Shown: positions 24,871-46,740, counted from the stretch's first letter. The stretch is 64,000 nucleotides of DNA from Latrodectus hesperus (GCA_037975125.1 CM075851.1:79337479-79401478), one strand, 5' to 3'. Numbers and translations: made by a program. The notes: generated by a model not told the origin, from the sequence alone.

Positions 24871-27277
24871 TTGAATAATTAAAAATTTTCATCTGATATT
24901 ATATATGTAATACATATAGCAATATTTTTAGTACTATAAGCAGATTACACGCACATTATTTAGCATTTGCATTGCAAAGCCCATTTTTTAAAGGTCATCG
25001 TGGAAATCATCATCTCTCATACTAGTACATCTATCATATAATTTGCACGGCATTGCATTGCCATGCAACAAATATTGATTAACGCTGTTTGCAGCACACA
25101 AATACATAATTCTCGCTAATTCATTCACCAAATTTTTAAAGTATCGCTGATATGATGATGCAAAGATCGTGGCTGAAATTTCCCGTTATCATCAACTTTA
25201 AATTATAGTTAATAACATTTAATAAACATAAGGTCGGTTTTCTCTAATCAACAACAAACATCTCTTTCCAGCTTTAAAAAGCATTTTCCAAATTAAACTA
25301 CATCTCAGATTTTGTCTATATAAAACTTGAAAGCAAAATCAACATAGAAAATACTGGTTGAACTAAAAATCTTTTTTATTTTTTATTCTCACACATCTCA
25401 ATTTTCCCAAAATAAACACTTAAAAACTTATTTTTCATGAAACTACTTCCACATGGTAAAGTTTAAATGAAAAGATAAGTTCTAAAATTTATTCTAATAA
25501 TTGAAATTTTTCTTTTAAATTTACTCATTTTTCTTATAAATTTACTCAGTATTAAGTTGCACTATTCTTTAAGCACCCCAACTTAACTTGTCCCAGCCGC
25601 CTTTAGTGAACAGGACAAACCTTCTTTTAAATCGGAATTTAAACTCGCTACATTCAGACAATGAGAATGACGTTCTAACCAACCATGCCACCACAGCTTC
25701 ATATTTAAAATTTTTATGACAATTTTGTAAATTGCATTTTCTTCTAAAAATTTAAATGAAAAACTAAACTGATTTGCAGTTTGTTTTTGATTATTAGCAA
25801 ACGTTGTGTGTTTTATGTCTTTATTATAAAAAGTAATGTATTTAATGATTCTAACTTTTGACTAACTTACAATCTATAGATAAATTATGTGGACAAATAT
25901 CAATTTTTGATACCATTATAGTATTTTAAGTAGCGTGGATATAAAATTCCGTCCTAATGCATGGCTTTAATAGGTTTCATGATTTTTAAATCATTGTAAA
26001 TTAAACGTTATCAAATGTGTTTTTCTTTAGGGAAATAACTAGTGATTTTAAATTTTTGTTAACTTGAGACATTAATAATTAATATCGCTTTTATGTTTTT
26101 GTAATATACAAAAAAATAGCAAAAGAAAACCGAAACATCGTGTACACCTGACGACTGAATAAAATTTCGTAAATAATTTATTAACAAAGTGTTTTTGGAA
26201 TTAGATATAAAATACATTTTTACATATTTCTTGGTATTAATTTCTTCGTAAAATGAAAATTTTTATAAATTAAAGAACGATCTCAAATATATTACAACAA
26301 ATTGAATTATTCTGCATCACAAATTGCCGTTGTCTTTTAGATAAATGTGTTTCATAAAATTTATGATTTTATACTCGTATAAGAGACTGAATTTTATGTT
26401 TAACATTTTATTAAATTGAAAACAGAAATTGGAAGAATTTTATATTTTACTTTAATACTATTTATTAACAATTATCGAAAAAATTAGTATAGCATTTAAC
26501 TTTTGAAATATTTCATAGAAATTATTTTGAAAAATAACTCTGAAAGCAATAAAGCTGAGATGTGTATCCTGATGTCCTTCAAAACAATCAATAAATATTA
26601 ATAAGCAATCAAAACTAAGTGTGGGGAACATAACTGCAAGTCCTAAAAACACTTATTTTTGAAAAGAATATTCTAAATTTTTACAATGAGCAGAGGTGTT
26701 AATAATCACGTAGAAAGAGGAGTTTTTACACTTTATCGAAGAAAGAAAGAAAATTATTAAAAGTGAGGAAACATATTAGTAAAATAGTTGGAAAATAAGT
26801 AGAATTTAAAAATCAAATTATTATTTTGTTTTCTATCTGCAATTCTGTTGTAATAAACTGTGATTTTCTTAAATGTGAACTTATTTTGAAATACTCATTA
26901 GTTTAAATGTTTTAATAATGAAAGTTTGAGAATTGTAATTTATAGATTGCTTAATACATTAATTTGAATGTTATTATCTGATAGCATTGCTCACACATTT
27001 TCAAATAAAACATTTTATATCAAAACAAAAGGTTTATATAAATAAGTTAAATTAACTTATTTTTATTAAATTAAATTGGTACATAAATAAATGCCTGAAT
27101 TATAATTATGTAGGGAAAATTAGCTTTTCAGATTCTACATTGAAAATAATAGATTAATGCCAACTTTCACGTTTTCTTTAAATGTGTATAGCAAATGTTT
27201 CGTAAATTTGCTATTTTGGTAAATTAAGAAATAGATTATATAATCTGTAACTATCATACACTACCACATTTGTAATA
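24871..27277. other. AT-rich DNA between the two Tc1 copies
   Basis: No protein gene recognised. Apart from the tRNA-like remnant at 25625-25697, the stretch is low-complexity AT-rich sequence. Small ORFs such as 26458-26652 (minus) have no recognisable features. Confidence 0.55.
25625..25697 (-). repeat. Decayed tRNA-like or SINE head
   Basis: In minus sense the sequence starts GCTGTGGTGGCATGGTTGG, resembling a tRNA D-arm and A box, and has GAGTTTAAATTCC about 50 bp later, a degraded B box (GAGTTCGAATCC). The spacing fits a tRNA-derived SINE head. The flank toward 25560 (minus-sense downstream) is unusually GC-rich and may be SINE body. It is too mutated to be a working tRNA. Confidence 0.5.
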
Positions 27278-28811
27278 CACTGCTGGACAATTGCTAAGGA
27301 CGGATAACACTATCATTCATAGCAACCACAAAATGAAAGGAAGCAAAATGTGGAAATTTAGAATAAGTGCGGGATATAGTAAGAAGAAGCATGCGTATGA
27401 AAATTTTTTTCTCACGTCTGTTCATCACGTGATCGCGTTCATAAGAGCTTTAAAGGTTTTGACGCCTGTGGACAGTTGTTGTTTCAAGTCAAAGATTTAC
27501 TAAAAAGATTTAATAGACGAACTTGAAAATTTTGGCATGTATTCCCGACATCACTTAGATGATTTTATGCGTGGCCAAATTATTGGATAGATCGAAGAAG
27601 GGCGAAAAATAACAGATGTTGTTAGGGAGTTCAACATCGCTCACAGCGTTGTTTCACGGCTGTGGAAGTCATTTAAAACTACTGGAATGTGTAGTAGGTG
27701 GCACGGGGGATGTCGTGTTAGAAGTACAACGCCTGCAGAAGACAGATATATCGTCCTATCAGCAAAAAGGAATAGGCACACCACAACTCAGCAGGTAGCA
27801 AATCAGTTTCTTGCAGCCTTAGGAAAGCAGATCTCCCGAAAAACTGTTGCCAGACATTTGAGGGGAGGAGGACTATACGCCCGCAGACTTCTTGTGTGTG
27901 TCCCATTGACCAGACAGCACCGTACTGCCTGTTTGCAATGATGTCGTGAGCATCGCAATTGGACTGAACAGGACTAGGTATGCGTATTATTCTCAGATGA
28001 TAATAGGTTCAGCCTGTCATCGGATTGTAGGCGACAACTGATCTGGCGCGAGAGTGGTACTGCTTATCACCCAGAAAATATCCAGAGAAGGGACCGATAT
28101 CCGACATGCAGTGTAATGGTGTGGGCCATCATGATCAATGGCCGCACGCCCCTACATGTGGTTGCGAATGGGACTATGACGGGCCAACGATACATTAATG
28201 AAGTTCTACTTCCTCATGTTCGTCTTTTCCGTGGTGCTGTCGGTGATAAATTTGGTTTTATGGACGACAACACAACATGTCATGAACACTCGCTGTTCAG
28301 GATTGTCTAGACAGCAAGGGTATTCAACGCCTCTATGGCCATCACGTTCTCCAGATCTAAACCCCATTGAAAATGTGTGGGATGCTTTGGAGAGGCAAGT
28401 TGCTGGTCGAAACTATCCTCCGACAAACAGAACACCCTCATGCGTGCACTCCGAGTGGAATGGGATAAATTGCCTCAACAGCTGCCGGATAATGTTGTGC
28501 AAAGTATGATACGACGTGAGTAATGTTGCATCACACTCCACGGTGGACATATCCCGTACTGATACCTTTCTTCAAGGTGCCTGCTGACTTTTAGATGCAT
28601 TGTTCCATTTTTCCGTATGCAGCATCAAATGAAAATTTTTTTCCTTTCAGATGTTTCGCGGCTTTTGTACTTTACAGAACAATAAATATTCTTTATTCTA
28701 ATGTCTGAACAGTGTGGCAACAATATTTTATCCTACTAGGCCTCATGTGTCTCGCTTAATGTTATGCTACATTGCAATTTATGATCCGTCCTTAGGAATT
28801 GTCCAGCAGTG
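27278..28811 (+). mobile_element. Tc1 transposon, full length, inactive
   Basis: The terminal inverted repeats are 28 bp: CACTGCTGGACAATTGCTAA at the left and its reverse complement at the right (28784-28811), with one mismatch. TA dinucleotides flank both ends (27276-27277 and 28812-28813), the Tc1 target-site duplication. Length is 1534 bp, typical for the family. The single gene is destroyed by several stops and a frameshift. Confidence 0.95.
27537..28510 (+). pseudogene. Tc1 transposase, multiple lesions
   Basis: The reading starts at ATG 27537 (MYSRHHLDDFMRGQIIG), the N-terminal helix-turn-helix DNA-binding region. In-frame stops occur at 27588-27590, 27939-27941 and about 27975. The catalytic DDE triad is traceable: LFSDDNRFSL near 27992, FMDDNTTCH near 28260, and NPIENVWDAL near 28365 after a frameshift at about 28285. 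The 34-residue spacing class (DD34E) is inferred from the family. Transposition would need protein from another copy. Confidence 0.92.
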
Positions 28812-29215
28812 TATTAATAATAAATATACCTTTTAAATTTATACAATATATAATTTACTTATTTATTGCAATATTAATTTAGATTTAGATTTCTGGTAGG
28901 GCAGTACCAAAAGAGCCTAGCGTTGCAATACCTAGTTAAACTTATTTAATTTACCAGTAAACACTGATTGTCTCAAAAGTTTGACATTTTTATCTTAATT
29001 GCTTTTCTTTAAAGCAATAGATAGCATTTAATTTAATTCATTCATCTATATTCTCTATAAATTTCATTGCCGTATCTTCTCCCAGAAACTTGTTTTTATG
29101 AAATTCTAGATTGTTGATATTTCATGTTAAGTGAAATTAAAGTATATGTATATATATTGGGACATAATGAAAGCGTTACAATAATGCAAGGATAGTATTA
29201 CAATGATACAATGAT

Positions 29216-29276
29216 AATAGGACGATTAATCAGAACAATCAACAAGTTATTGATTGTTCTGATTAATCATCCTATT
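29216..29276. repeat. 26-bp stem hairpin
   Basis: AATAGGACGATTAATCAGAA and the six bases after it (29216-29241) pair with 29251-29276, with a single mismatch and a 9-nt loop. Such a near-perfect palindrome in decayed DNA is unusual. It may be a tiny palindromic element or a small-RNA precursor. Confidence 0.85.
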
Positions 29277-30745
29277 TAGTAAGAAGTTCTGCCATATGTT
29301 GTTTTAATTCTCGAATTGATCAAGAGGTAAAATATTTATAATATTGTTGTTTGTTAATGCTCACTATTATCCTTCAAAATTTCAAATTTTCTTTAGAATT
29401 GCAATTAAGTTATTGACAAATGTACTGTAAAGTAATATTTTATAATTATTATATTCATATCTATAAAAAGAATTAAAAACAATGATTAGCTCACACTGAA
29501 TTTTAGTTTAGTTGAAACTGTATTTCATGATTTGAAATTTAGAAATATTAATATTTTAGATTAAATAATACATGATAACATTCTAAAATCATATTTCAAG
29601 TTATATCAATACTGTTATATGCAATACATTTTTTGTTATCATTTAGTATGCCCATAAATAAAACATCCGATATTTTCACGCATTTTAAAAAAATTGGAAT
29701 TGTTTTCTTCTGTATGGAAACGCTGGATAGTTGTAAATATACCAATATTCATTTATAACTTAAAGAGAGACACAAAACATTTTAAATTTATATGTCATAA
29801 TGTGTGTTTATATAATCTGATAAACCAATGAAAGTTTAAAAATTGTGAATAACTTTCAATTTATGAAAGAAAATTTACTAAATAAATGTTTAACTTTTGT
29901 ATATTAAAATACTTTTAATTTCAAAGCATATTCTGTACAACTGAATACGATAATTTAGCGAAAAGTATTTGAATAAATGATATCATGGTTTCAAAAGAAA
30001 TTCTTTTTGTTCCATTTACATAATCATTGAAATGCTTACTGTGATTTAATTTTCCCAAACTTAATACCCATGTGAGAAATTATTTTATAGATAAATAAGT
30101 TATGAGAAATTGAAGTCAATATATTTATAATCATTCGTTCAAGTTAATTAAGCTAATAAAAGTTTGATATTACTGTAAAATTTATTCGCGAAGAAAATTA
30201 ACATATTAAAATATGCCAATTTTATTTAAAACTAATTGTTGTATATCAAGTATTTTACTGTGTGTTTAGAAATGAAAACGAAACATTTCTTAATTAGACT
30301 AATGTGGCTATTCATCTATTATTTTATTTTTAAATTTCTATTTAAACAATTTTTGTTGGCTGTGACAGCTAATGCTATAAGAGTAATAATTTTATGATAA
30401 AGAAATTATGAATAAATTGGGCATTGGGCCTTTCGATGTTTGAAAATACGGTTTGTATACATGTATATCCACAAAAAATGGTAAGATATAGAAATGACTG
30501 AATAGAAAAATGTTTTAATTATATAATTAGAAAATAAAAAAAAGATTTAACAGTTTTGTTTAATATTATGTTAAAGTTAATAATTGTATGCAAAATTTAT
30601 AATAACATTCTCAATATTAGAAACAAACAAGTTAATCTAAATTATATGGTGAAAACACTTAAAATCAATCACTATTTATAATTTTACGTTTAATTTTAAA
30701 TTTAAGTTAATCATTTTTCACCTGTTTCAAGACCAATGGTACAGA

Positions 30746-30777
30746 TACATGACATAATAGAATTATTATGTCATGTA
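30746..30777. repeat. 14-bp perfect hairpin
   Basis: TACATGACATAATA and its exact reverse complement flank a 4-nt loop (GAAT). Function unknown; short AT-rich palindromes can arise by chance, though 14 bp without mismatch is notable. Confidence 0.8.
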
Positions 30778-32948
30778 GAGTATTATTTCAAGAATATATA
30801 TTTTGCATTCTCATAAATAAGATAATTATTAAATATGATAAATAATTATGATATCTTAGGGAATGCTGAATTACGCTTTTAAAATGAATCGTTTTGCAAC
30901 TGAAGTTAACTATCATTTCAGATACAATTAAAGAAAGAAATTCTTATTTATTAATTAAATTGAAAATATATGAAAAAATGAAAATAACAATACCCCAGGA
31001 AAAGATAATGATTAAATTGATGAAGATTATTGTTTACCACAAAAAAGAAATTTTCTCTTTAATGTGATTAAATGCTTATATGATTTTAAAATGCTAACTT
31101 CTTGATTCTTTAATTAAATTTTAACATTAAAAGATATATAGGGAATTGAAACAGATTGCATTTCTTATAATGAAAAAATAAACATAATAATGAAAAGTTT
31201 TTTCAATTTACTTGCGTCTGAAAGTATAAAGTAAGTTAAATTACAATATACATAAATTTTATTCTTATATTATGAAAATATACTGCTCATTTAAAAGAAA
31301 TTAAGACGTAATTAATTTGGAAAATTCAACACTTTTATCATAACAAAAGGAAAATATGATATAAGGTATTTCCCTTTAATTTTACAATATTATATTTATC
31401 GACAGATATTAAATCTGTCGATATGAGAAAACGTATTTATAAATTATAATATCATTTTTTCCAGATACAATATTATGAAAGCATAGTAACCAACATTGTT
31501 TTTTCATCATTAAATTGATATCAAAAATACATTTTGATGAATTTTTTAGCACCATCAAATCGTTATCTTGAGAGGAAAAATTTATCTTTCATGGTAATAT
31601 ATAATTCGGAATATATTTTGTTATAATCTGAATAAATTATTTAAGCAACGCATAAACATAAATAACGGAATTTAAATACGTATTAGGATTACAAGTTTAA
31701 TTAGGAACATTTTTTATTGTCAAAAACCAGTAATATATTTAGTACTTTATCAATATTTATATAATCTTAATATAATACTTTATGTAAACTATGATTTATT
31801 TAAATTATTAATTTATAGTATAAATTTATAATTTTCTTATATTGAAAAATATCTTAATAATGGTAAGATGCTTCTATATTAATTTTCTTCCTTTTTCAGA
31901 TGACATACCATTGTTCTGATCTTTACGCATTTGCATAAACATCCGAACTCAATTGTTGGAAGCAGCTGCAAATTAAATTAGTGGATTATATTACTATTTT
32001 AAACAAGTAAGCTGTTTTCAGCATTCATATGCACTTAAAATTATTACAGTTATTTAAATGTTTACGAATCATATTAAATATTCTTAAGTGATCACACATT
32101 TTAATTGAGGCAAATGATTAAAATTCAAAACCGGTCATCAAATCCCGCTCAATAATCACTTAACTGGGGAGTTATTCAATTCAATTTTCGTCATATATAG
32201 CAGCATTCTGCATAATTATCCATATTCAATACCAATTTAAGTAATGGTTTGTTCCAAATTTTATCTTCGAGAATAAAAAAAAATCGATTCTTATTGCTCA
32301 TAACAACGTTAAATATAAAATTTTAGTACATATTAATATTATTTTTCTTTTCCATTGATCACTTTAATGTCAAAAATGAATATATTAAAGTGAAATACAA
32401 CAGTTCGAAATTTATAAGTTCGAATATTAATTAATCGAATATTAATTAATTAGTTCGAATATATTTTTGTTCCATTAAATTACATTATTAATGCTCCAGT
32501 AGCGAAACAAAAAATGAAATAAGTTCCAACTGTCAATTTATTGCCACATTTTTAAATTGTTTATTTTTATCAAGACGTCTTAATAAAAATCATTATTTCA
32601 ATTTTTTTTCACGTATACATCAGTAGATTTATAAAATAAATGCTTCGTTCTTTGTTTAAATTAAATTAATTCTATCACATTTATTTGGCACATTTAAAAA
32701 CTTTTTTAAATAGTTTTTTACTGACATTTTTTTTGTAAATCAGATTAGCGAACATTTTTTTGTCGTTTAATAATTCGATTTGGCATCATATAAATTACAA
32801 ATAAAGCACTAATCATCTATTTGTTATAATGCAGATATAAGTAAACTATTCTGTCTTTCTGTCCCCTTTAAAATTAAAAATATTAAAATTTGCTAAGTCC
32901 ATCGATATTTTTTTCTAATTTTTGTAATTTTTATCGATCTTTTATTTA

Positions 32949-32991
32949 ATTTTTACTTATATTAAATAAAAGATTTAATATAAGTAAAAAT
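32949..32991. repeat. 15-bp perfect inverted repeat
   Basis: ATTTTTACTTATATT (32949-32963) is exactly inverted at 32977-32991 with a 13-nt loop. No ORF or repeat family attached. Confidence 0.8.
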
Positions 32992-35051
32992 CATAGATTA
33001 ATAGTAATTAGTTTCTGCAGAAGATAAAGTAAAAAAGCTTCAAGTGCATATATGTTTAATAGGAAAATAAATTTAATAAAATGTTTTTACATAATTATAA
33101 ATGATTTTATATTTTAAAAATTTATTTTCAATAAAGGTTACTTCTTAAGTATTACTGTAAGCTGCTCTTACTGTAAGCTAAAAATATCTTGGATTGTCAC
33201 GAGTACAAACGATTATATTATTGATAAAATATTTTCCGTTACTTTCTGAAATTCACAAATGACAATTCTTGTTTCAGGGATAGAAAATTCCAATATTAAA
33301 TTAAACTTTTTGAAGATACTTTGCCATAATAATGTGTAATTCATTAAATAATAGTTTTCTTTTTTAAACACTCATTTCTTAAATTTAAAAAAATAATTTT
33401 TAATTAACTCACAAACTTAATGATTTATAAATTTAGATAGTTTTTATTTAAAATTTGTTTTGTTTAAATATCAACTGAACTTAATTAAATTCATATAGAT
33501 TAAAAAAGAATTTTTGTAAATGTGTCATTTTTATTACTGGAAATCACAATGATTACTAGAGAAATTATGAACAGCTCAATGCTTAGGAAAACTATTGAAT
33601 TAATTTATCCTTTCAGACAATATCATATACTTCACAGGAAAATTTATATGAGCTTTAATTGTTCTGAAATAATTGAAGAATAATTGTAAAATTATAATTA
33701 TTGTATAATAATTTTTGTATCCAGTTAATGTAAAATTCAAAACATATGTATCAACTCATTGTTTAAAGTACTACTGTAACCACATTAATTCTTAATTTAG
33801 AAATAATCATGCTTTGTTACTATCTGAAGATGATTTCATTTGAAGCTATTTGAAATTTTAAAATGCTTATTTAAACCCAATAAGACATGATTGTGCCTTA
33901 TATTATAGTTTTCCGACAGTAAATCTTGTGGAGAGTTGCTTAGGTTTTTGAATAATATTTCTATGTGATTAATTACATAATTACACTATGTGATTGCACT
34001 ATTTTTAATTATACTGTATGATTAACTGCAAAACAAGTTCTGGATTGTGCTTTCATCACAAAATCAAACTGATTTTTTTATTTCTTTAAATACGTTTTAA
34101 ATCAGGGATTAATAGAAAATGGCCTTGATTTAAATGAAAATAATTTTACAATAGAAAATATTTAAAAATTTAATTATCATATTTGGCCCCTTTTATTTTA
34201 AAAACTTCTAGAAAACTTCAAAAGAAAAAGAAAAAATAGCACCAATTTGTTCGAAAAAATTTAAATATTTGTATTTGCCATAACGTTGTCTCATTACGAT
34301 TATTATGTATTCTAATAATACCTCCCAACAATAAGATATAATTATACAAGTGTGAAATATCTAAAAGTACAAACTCCAGGACTTACTGAATTTAATTCAA
34401 GAATATAATATGAAATTAAAATGTCATGACAAAAAATGTTGCTGTGATTAAATGTAAAAAATAAAATAAACATCAGATTAACTGTGAGGAATGTTCATAG
34501 AACTTTAGAGAAAAATTTAAACTCTTAAATATTTTAAATTTATACAATGTTTATTAAAAAATTAATGGTGGTGATGCTATTCGTCAACTTTACCTCGTCT
34601 TTTAGAGAATATCAAAAATATGCACCATAGGAAATTAATAGGATTTTGAAATTAATTGATTTTGAATTATATATTCTAAATATGGGAATTTTATTAATCT
34701 TGGAACAGCATTCTAACTTGCACTGATATCATATTTTACTAACTGATTACGGTTATAAGAGAAATCCATCTGCGTTTTACATTTTATGAAAAAAAAATTT
34801 ATGTTAAGTTTTACCAATAGATTAAAACTGGTTTTAATTCCGAATAACAGAATTAGAGCTGACAGGTTAGCATTCTGCAATTATTCTATATTCAATTTTT
34901 CATCGGTGTAATTCAGGATAGAATATGAATTTATTTGTAGTGTTTCGAAACTGCCCAATCAACCCTGGTGAGCAAATTTATTTATAGTTTGACAACTACA
35001 TTAAACAATTCAGAGTGTGAATTGGATGAAGAAAAATAAAGATAGATATAA

Positions 35052-35146
35052 ACTCTCCCATATTCTTACGAAGCTACTTTTAAAACTATTCTTGTATTTT
35101 AAGATTAAATTGGGGGAGTATGGGAATACTCCCATATTCTTACGAT
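35052..35146. repeat. Short direct and inverted repeat cluster
   Basis: CTCCCATATTCTTACGA occurs twice, about 76 bp apart. The second copy overlaps the palindrome GGGAGTATGGGAATACTCCC (35114-35133). It may be a local duplication with inversion. Non-coding. Confidence 0.7.
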
Positions 35147-35346
35147 GGAGAACATGGGCATACATTAATTCGTATTTAGAGTATTTTCTGAACAGTTGAA
35201 GCGAGCTATGGTTAAATATATTCATTTTAAAAATAATTTTAAAAAGATTTTTTTATTTCTATGAAATAAACATCTTCTTTACAGAAAAGAAATATTAATA
35301 AAAGCATGCCAAAACACTGCAAAGCACTTTAACTTATTTTTTAGAT

Positions 35347-35478
35347 TTTATGTATGTATGTATGTATGTATGTGTGTGTGTGTGAGTGTGAGTGTGAGTG
35401 AGTGAGTGAGTGAGTGAGTGAGTGAGTGAGTGAGTGAGTGAGTGAGTGAGTGAGTGAGCGAGTGCGAGAGAGAGAGAG
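35347..35478. repeat. (TATG)n-(TG)n-(GAGT)n compound microsatellite
   Basis: TATG units change into TG, then about 20 GAGT/GTGA units, then a GA run. Long open frames on the minus strand here are artefacts of the repeat. Confidence 0.95.
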
Positions 35479-35813
35479 AAATAAAACATGAAGAATATTG
35501 AAACCAGAAATGTAAAATTGGAAAAATACTAAAATATATGATGCAAAAGACAAGAAGAAGGCATAGGGACCACGTCTTCATCAGGAGGGAGATGGTCAGC
35601 AATGCAAAATGAACACTCTTTTCTGACATGCTCGAAAATCTGTCTTATTGTTAACCATTAAACCATGTTTTATCTTATTTATATAGGGAAATCTTTATTT
35701 AGCTGCTTTTGCGCTGGCTAGATTTCCTATAATGTGTGAGTGTATTGTAGTTCCTATTTTATTACATTATATTTTCAGTATTGTATTTATTTTATATTCA
35801 TACATATTTTTCG

Positions 35814-35815
<2 letters not shown>

Positions 35816-35871
<56 letters not shown>
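35816..35871. repeat. (TA)n microsatellite
   Basis: About 28 TA units. The DNA between here and 37130 is AT-rich with no gene seen. Confidence 0.95.
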
Positions 35872-35876
<5 letters not shown>

Positions 35877-37127
35877 GAGAATGAAATAACTTTAATATGT
35901 TATTGATATACTACACATAAAATTCTGCCAGATATTATTAATAAACTAAGCCAATAGTATTGATCATAAATAAAATGTTTTATAAGCAGACAATTAAATA
36001 AAATAAAATAATATCAAAGGCATTGAAATGCAATCTAATCAGAAAGAACATAAAGCTGCTCATCATATAACAAATGCACACAAAATGTAAATCAGCATTT
36101 GTTATTATGTATCTTTATGAATTTTTTAGAAGTAAGTTTATACATATTTTAAATATTTTATTATTAAAATTAAACTTGTAAGATGTATATTCACAAATAA
36201 AGCAGTGAGTAAAACATTCATGGTTCTTTTTTCTTTCTCACTCAAATATTTATAAAATAACACTAAGATTTGTATGCAAAAGTTGAATAAAATATCACAT
36301 ACCTGTTTTGGAATTCTTTATGTATGTGGCAAATGGATATATTTGTTAAATCAACATAGAAAGTTGCCTTTAAATATATTATTATAAGAAAAATAAGGTG
36401 CATTTAACTTTCCTTATTTTAACTGTGTGAGATGCTTAAGAAAACTGCAAATATTCAACATTCGAATCTCAAATCCATAAAGGAATTTATTTTCTTCAAT
36501 GCTAATAAATGATAGAGAAAATACTGTAAGATGTGTCTGATAAAGTGTTTTCTCAATTACCTAGAAACAAGAGAAACTATTTGAAGTTTAGAAATCCTCA
36601 AGTTTTCTGCACATGTGAGTAACTTGTTAAGATTCAGGGCTTTTCAAAACTAAAGAATATTTGAATTTCTCTCCTTACATTTGATCCTCTTGGTTGAGGA
36701 TATTTTCAGAAATGGAGGAGAAAATTGCATTATTATTTCCTCTTGAATGCGAATTCTATTGAAATGAAATATGAATTTTCTGCTCCTGAAGCTTGACATT
36801 TCCTTGAAAAGTTGTTTCCACTATTTTTTAAAAACGAATTTCGTGTATTTTATTTAAGAAATTTATACTAAGAGAAGAAATGCAATACAAATGAAAAAAT
36901 AAACAAAGTTAAAAAGTAAAAACTAAAAATTATCGTCTTTGAAAGTGTTTGTAACAAAAAATTTTTATAAAGGAATATTTCTGAATTTAAACTATTCCCG
37001 AGATTAATTTTATAGCTTTCACTATTTTATTTGTAAATTTACAGATAATTATTGATGATGTTTTAAAATGCACACATGTAAAATACATCAAGATCAAGTT
37101 TTTAATTTAAAAAAGCATGTTTTTCAC

Positions 37128-37133
<6 letters not shown>

Positions 37134-37200
<67 letters not shown>
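37134..37200. repeat. (TA)n microsatellite
   Basis: About 33 uninterrupted AT units. Confidence 0.95.

Positions 37201-45029
<7,829 letters not shown>

Positions 45030-45088
<59 letters not shown>
45030..45088. repeat. (TA)n microsatellite
   Basis: About 29 TA units. Confidence 0.95.
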
Positions 45089-45090
<2 letters not shown>

Positions 45091-45599
45091 ATTGTTATAT
45101 AAATAAAAAGGATTCCAATGTTTGAGAACCGCGTCCGCTTCATGATGTTATTTAGAGTAAGCTTTATTTTATTGTTTTTTGTACTTGTCTTTTCTATATT
45201 TTGTAACGGTTTCAAATGTAGAGAAGGAATCAATTTCCATATCTGCGTTTCAGAAAAAAAATTGATCTTTTAATACTTTTTTTCTCGAGATTTTGGTTTT
45301 TTAAATATTTTATCAAGATTAGGTTTATTGATAATTGATGTAGAATTCTTTGTGCTATTAAAAGTTGCTGGTAAAGTGGATTTAAATGACTAAGTAGAAA
45401 GTGGAGAAGATATCGGTAAACTACTCTTATTCGCTGGATTGTTTATTTTTGAATTTGTAAAATAGAACAGGAAATGCCAACTTTTGGTTTTCTGTTTTTT
45501 TACCATTAGTCTTGCTTCTATTAATATTGTTTTATTTTGGGGTTGCAATTACTTCTCTCTCTCTCTCTCAAAAATCCATATAGAGCAAGATTCGGAAAA

Positions 45600-46020
45600 T
45601 GCAGAATGTGCACCAGAACAGTTACACTTAAAAATTTCTGGAGACAAGCATTACTTTCATGACCAGATTGAGTAAATTTTACACACATAGGACCAGTATT
45701 CTTAAATGTTTGTTGGGTGTGATCATATCTCGGACATTTAAAAATAAGAGTTAGGAATTCATGGAGAAAGTTTGCAGTTCATATAACCTTCTTTTGCGGA
45801 TTTTGGCAATACTGGTCTCTAAAAAGTTGAAACCACATGTTGGGTGGGGGTTAAGTATACTGTCAAATCGAATGTTTATACAACGTGCAGTACAAACTCC
45901 TTGATCCCGTAGTTCTTCCAAGAATTCTGCTTCTGAAAGATGCATGACATCGAGGTTAGAACGGACACCGCGAGATTCATTTAAAGTTTTTTTAAATGTT
46001 TGGACTGGATATGAACCCAA
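45600..46020 (-). pseudogene. Jockey-like ORF1 (Gag-like) fragment
   Basis: The best frame (46020-45751) reads KTLNESRGVRSNLDVMHLSE, then EFLEELRDQGVCTARCINIR. This is the fold seen before the zinc knuckles in Jockey-type ORF1 proteins, where it helps bind RNA. After the stop at 45751, other frames give eroded Cys/His patches (KCPRYDHTQ, then CVKF and GHES near 45640-45740), consistent with the CCHC knuckles. The sequence is broken by stops and shifts. The family assignment is from memory of the motif pattern. Confidence 0.65.
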
Positions 46021-46257
46021 TTTTTTTCTTACATTACTGATTATCGAAGTTTGTTTTGCATCAATTTGAACAAAATCTCCCGATTGTAATTTTTAACATT
46101 TTCTATGTTAGCAATAGTTGATATTAGAAGTTTTTTTATAGGAAAAGTGACACCGCATGAAAGTTGCCAGGTGTGCCTATCAATATGTAGCTAGTAGATA
46201 AATTTGCTTCAATGACACGAGAATTAGAACCCATAGAATATTTATAAGGGTTCAGCT

Positions 46258-46740
46258 TCAACGGAACAGCCTACCACGGAGCCATATAAAGGATGACAGA
46301 CACCGGCTCTGGATATTTCCAGCCTCGGTGCTTACCATAGTGCTACTCGACACCCATACGATGGGAGTCACCACCGAAAGGCAATGATCAACTTTAAAGC
46401 CTAGCCCAAGGATGTGAAAGCTTCGCTTGATCCCTAGCACATTAGCCACGACTTCAGTTAGGTACGAGTCAAGTGATACACTGAAGACAAGAGTGTACCA
46501 CCCGTCCAAAAGGTTGCCACGCACGGCCAAGGCGTGGGAATCTTAACTGCCCATAAGAAACAAACACAGTGGCTACTGCTATTCATGGAGAGCTCCCTCG
46601 CTTACCTTCGAGGGATGGAATGACAAAGAAAATATCAAAAATAGAAGATAGGAAACAGAATAGATCCCTGGGTACCTCGGGATTGGGACACGCGTACTCA
46701 CCCAAAGATGAACTGATAAGGGATTAATGGAAATAAAACA
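46258..46740 (-). other. Probable 5' UTR of the non-LTR element
   Basis: This patch is about 48% GC, upstream (minus sense) of the ORF1 fragment. A minus-strand open frame through it has no recognisable protein character. It starts near CCATCCCTCGAAGGTAAGCG (46599-46618, minus sense), in line with a GC-rich LINE leader. Confidence 0.45.

Larger units (their letters stand above)
28814..35340. other. Gene-poor AT-rich DNA
   Basis: About 6.5 kb with no supportable protein gene on either strand. It holds the hairpins listed separately (29216, 30746, 32949), a TATCGACAGAT/ATCTGTCGATA inverted pair at 31397-31423, and scattered phrases that recur elsewhere in the window. One such phrase is AGCATTCTGCA...TATTCAAT, near 32203 and 34869. 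These recurrences suggest old, eroded repeat copies. Confidence 0.55.
45450..46740 (-). mobile_element. Non-LTR retrotransposon 5' part, decayed
   Basis: The minus strand carries a GC-richer, probably untranslated leader (46740 to about 46260) followed by a broken ORF1. The ORF1 piece resembles the RNA-binding Gag-like protein of Jockey-clade elements common in arthropods. No ORF2 (endonuclease or RT) follows, so this is the 5' end of an element that was later deleted or rearranged. The edges are approximate. Confidence 0.6.

Noticed and set aside
46258..46530. 90-codon minus-strand ORF as a gene
   Set aside because: Lies in the probable leader of the non-LTR element and has no protein-like features.
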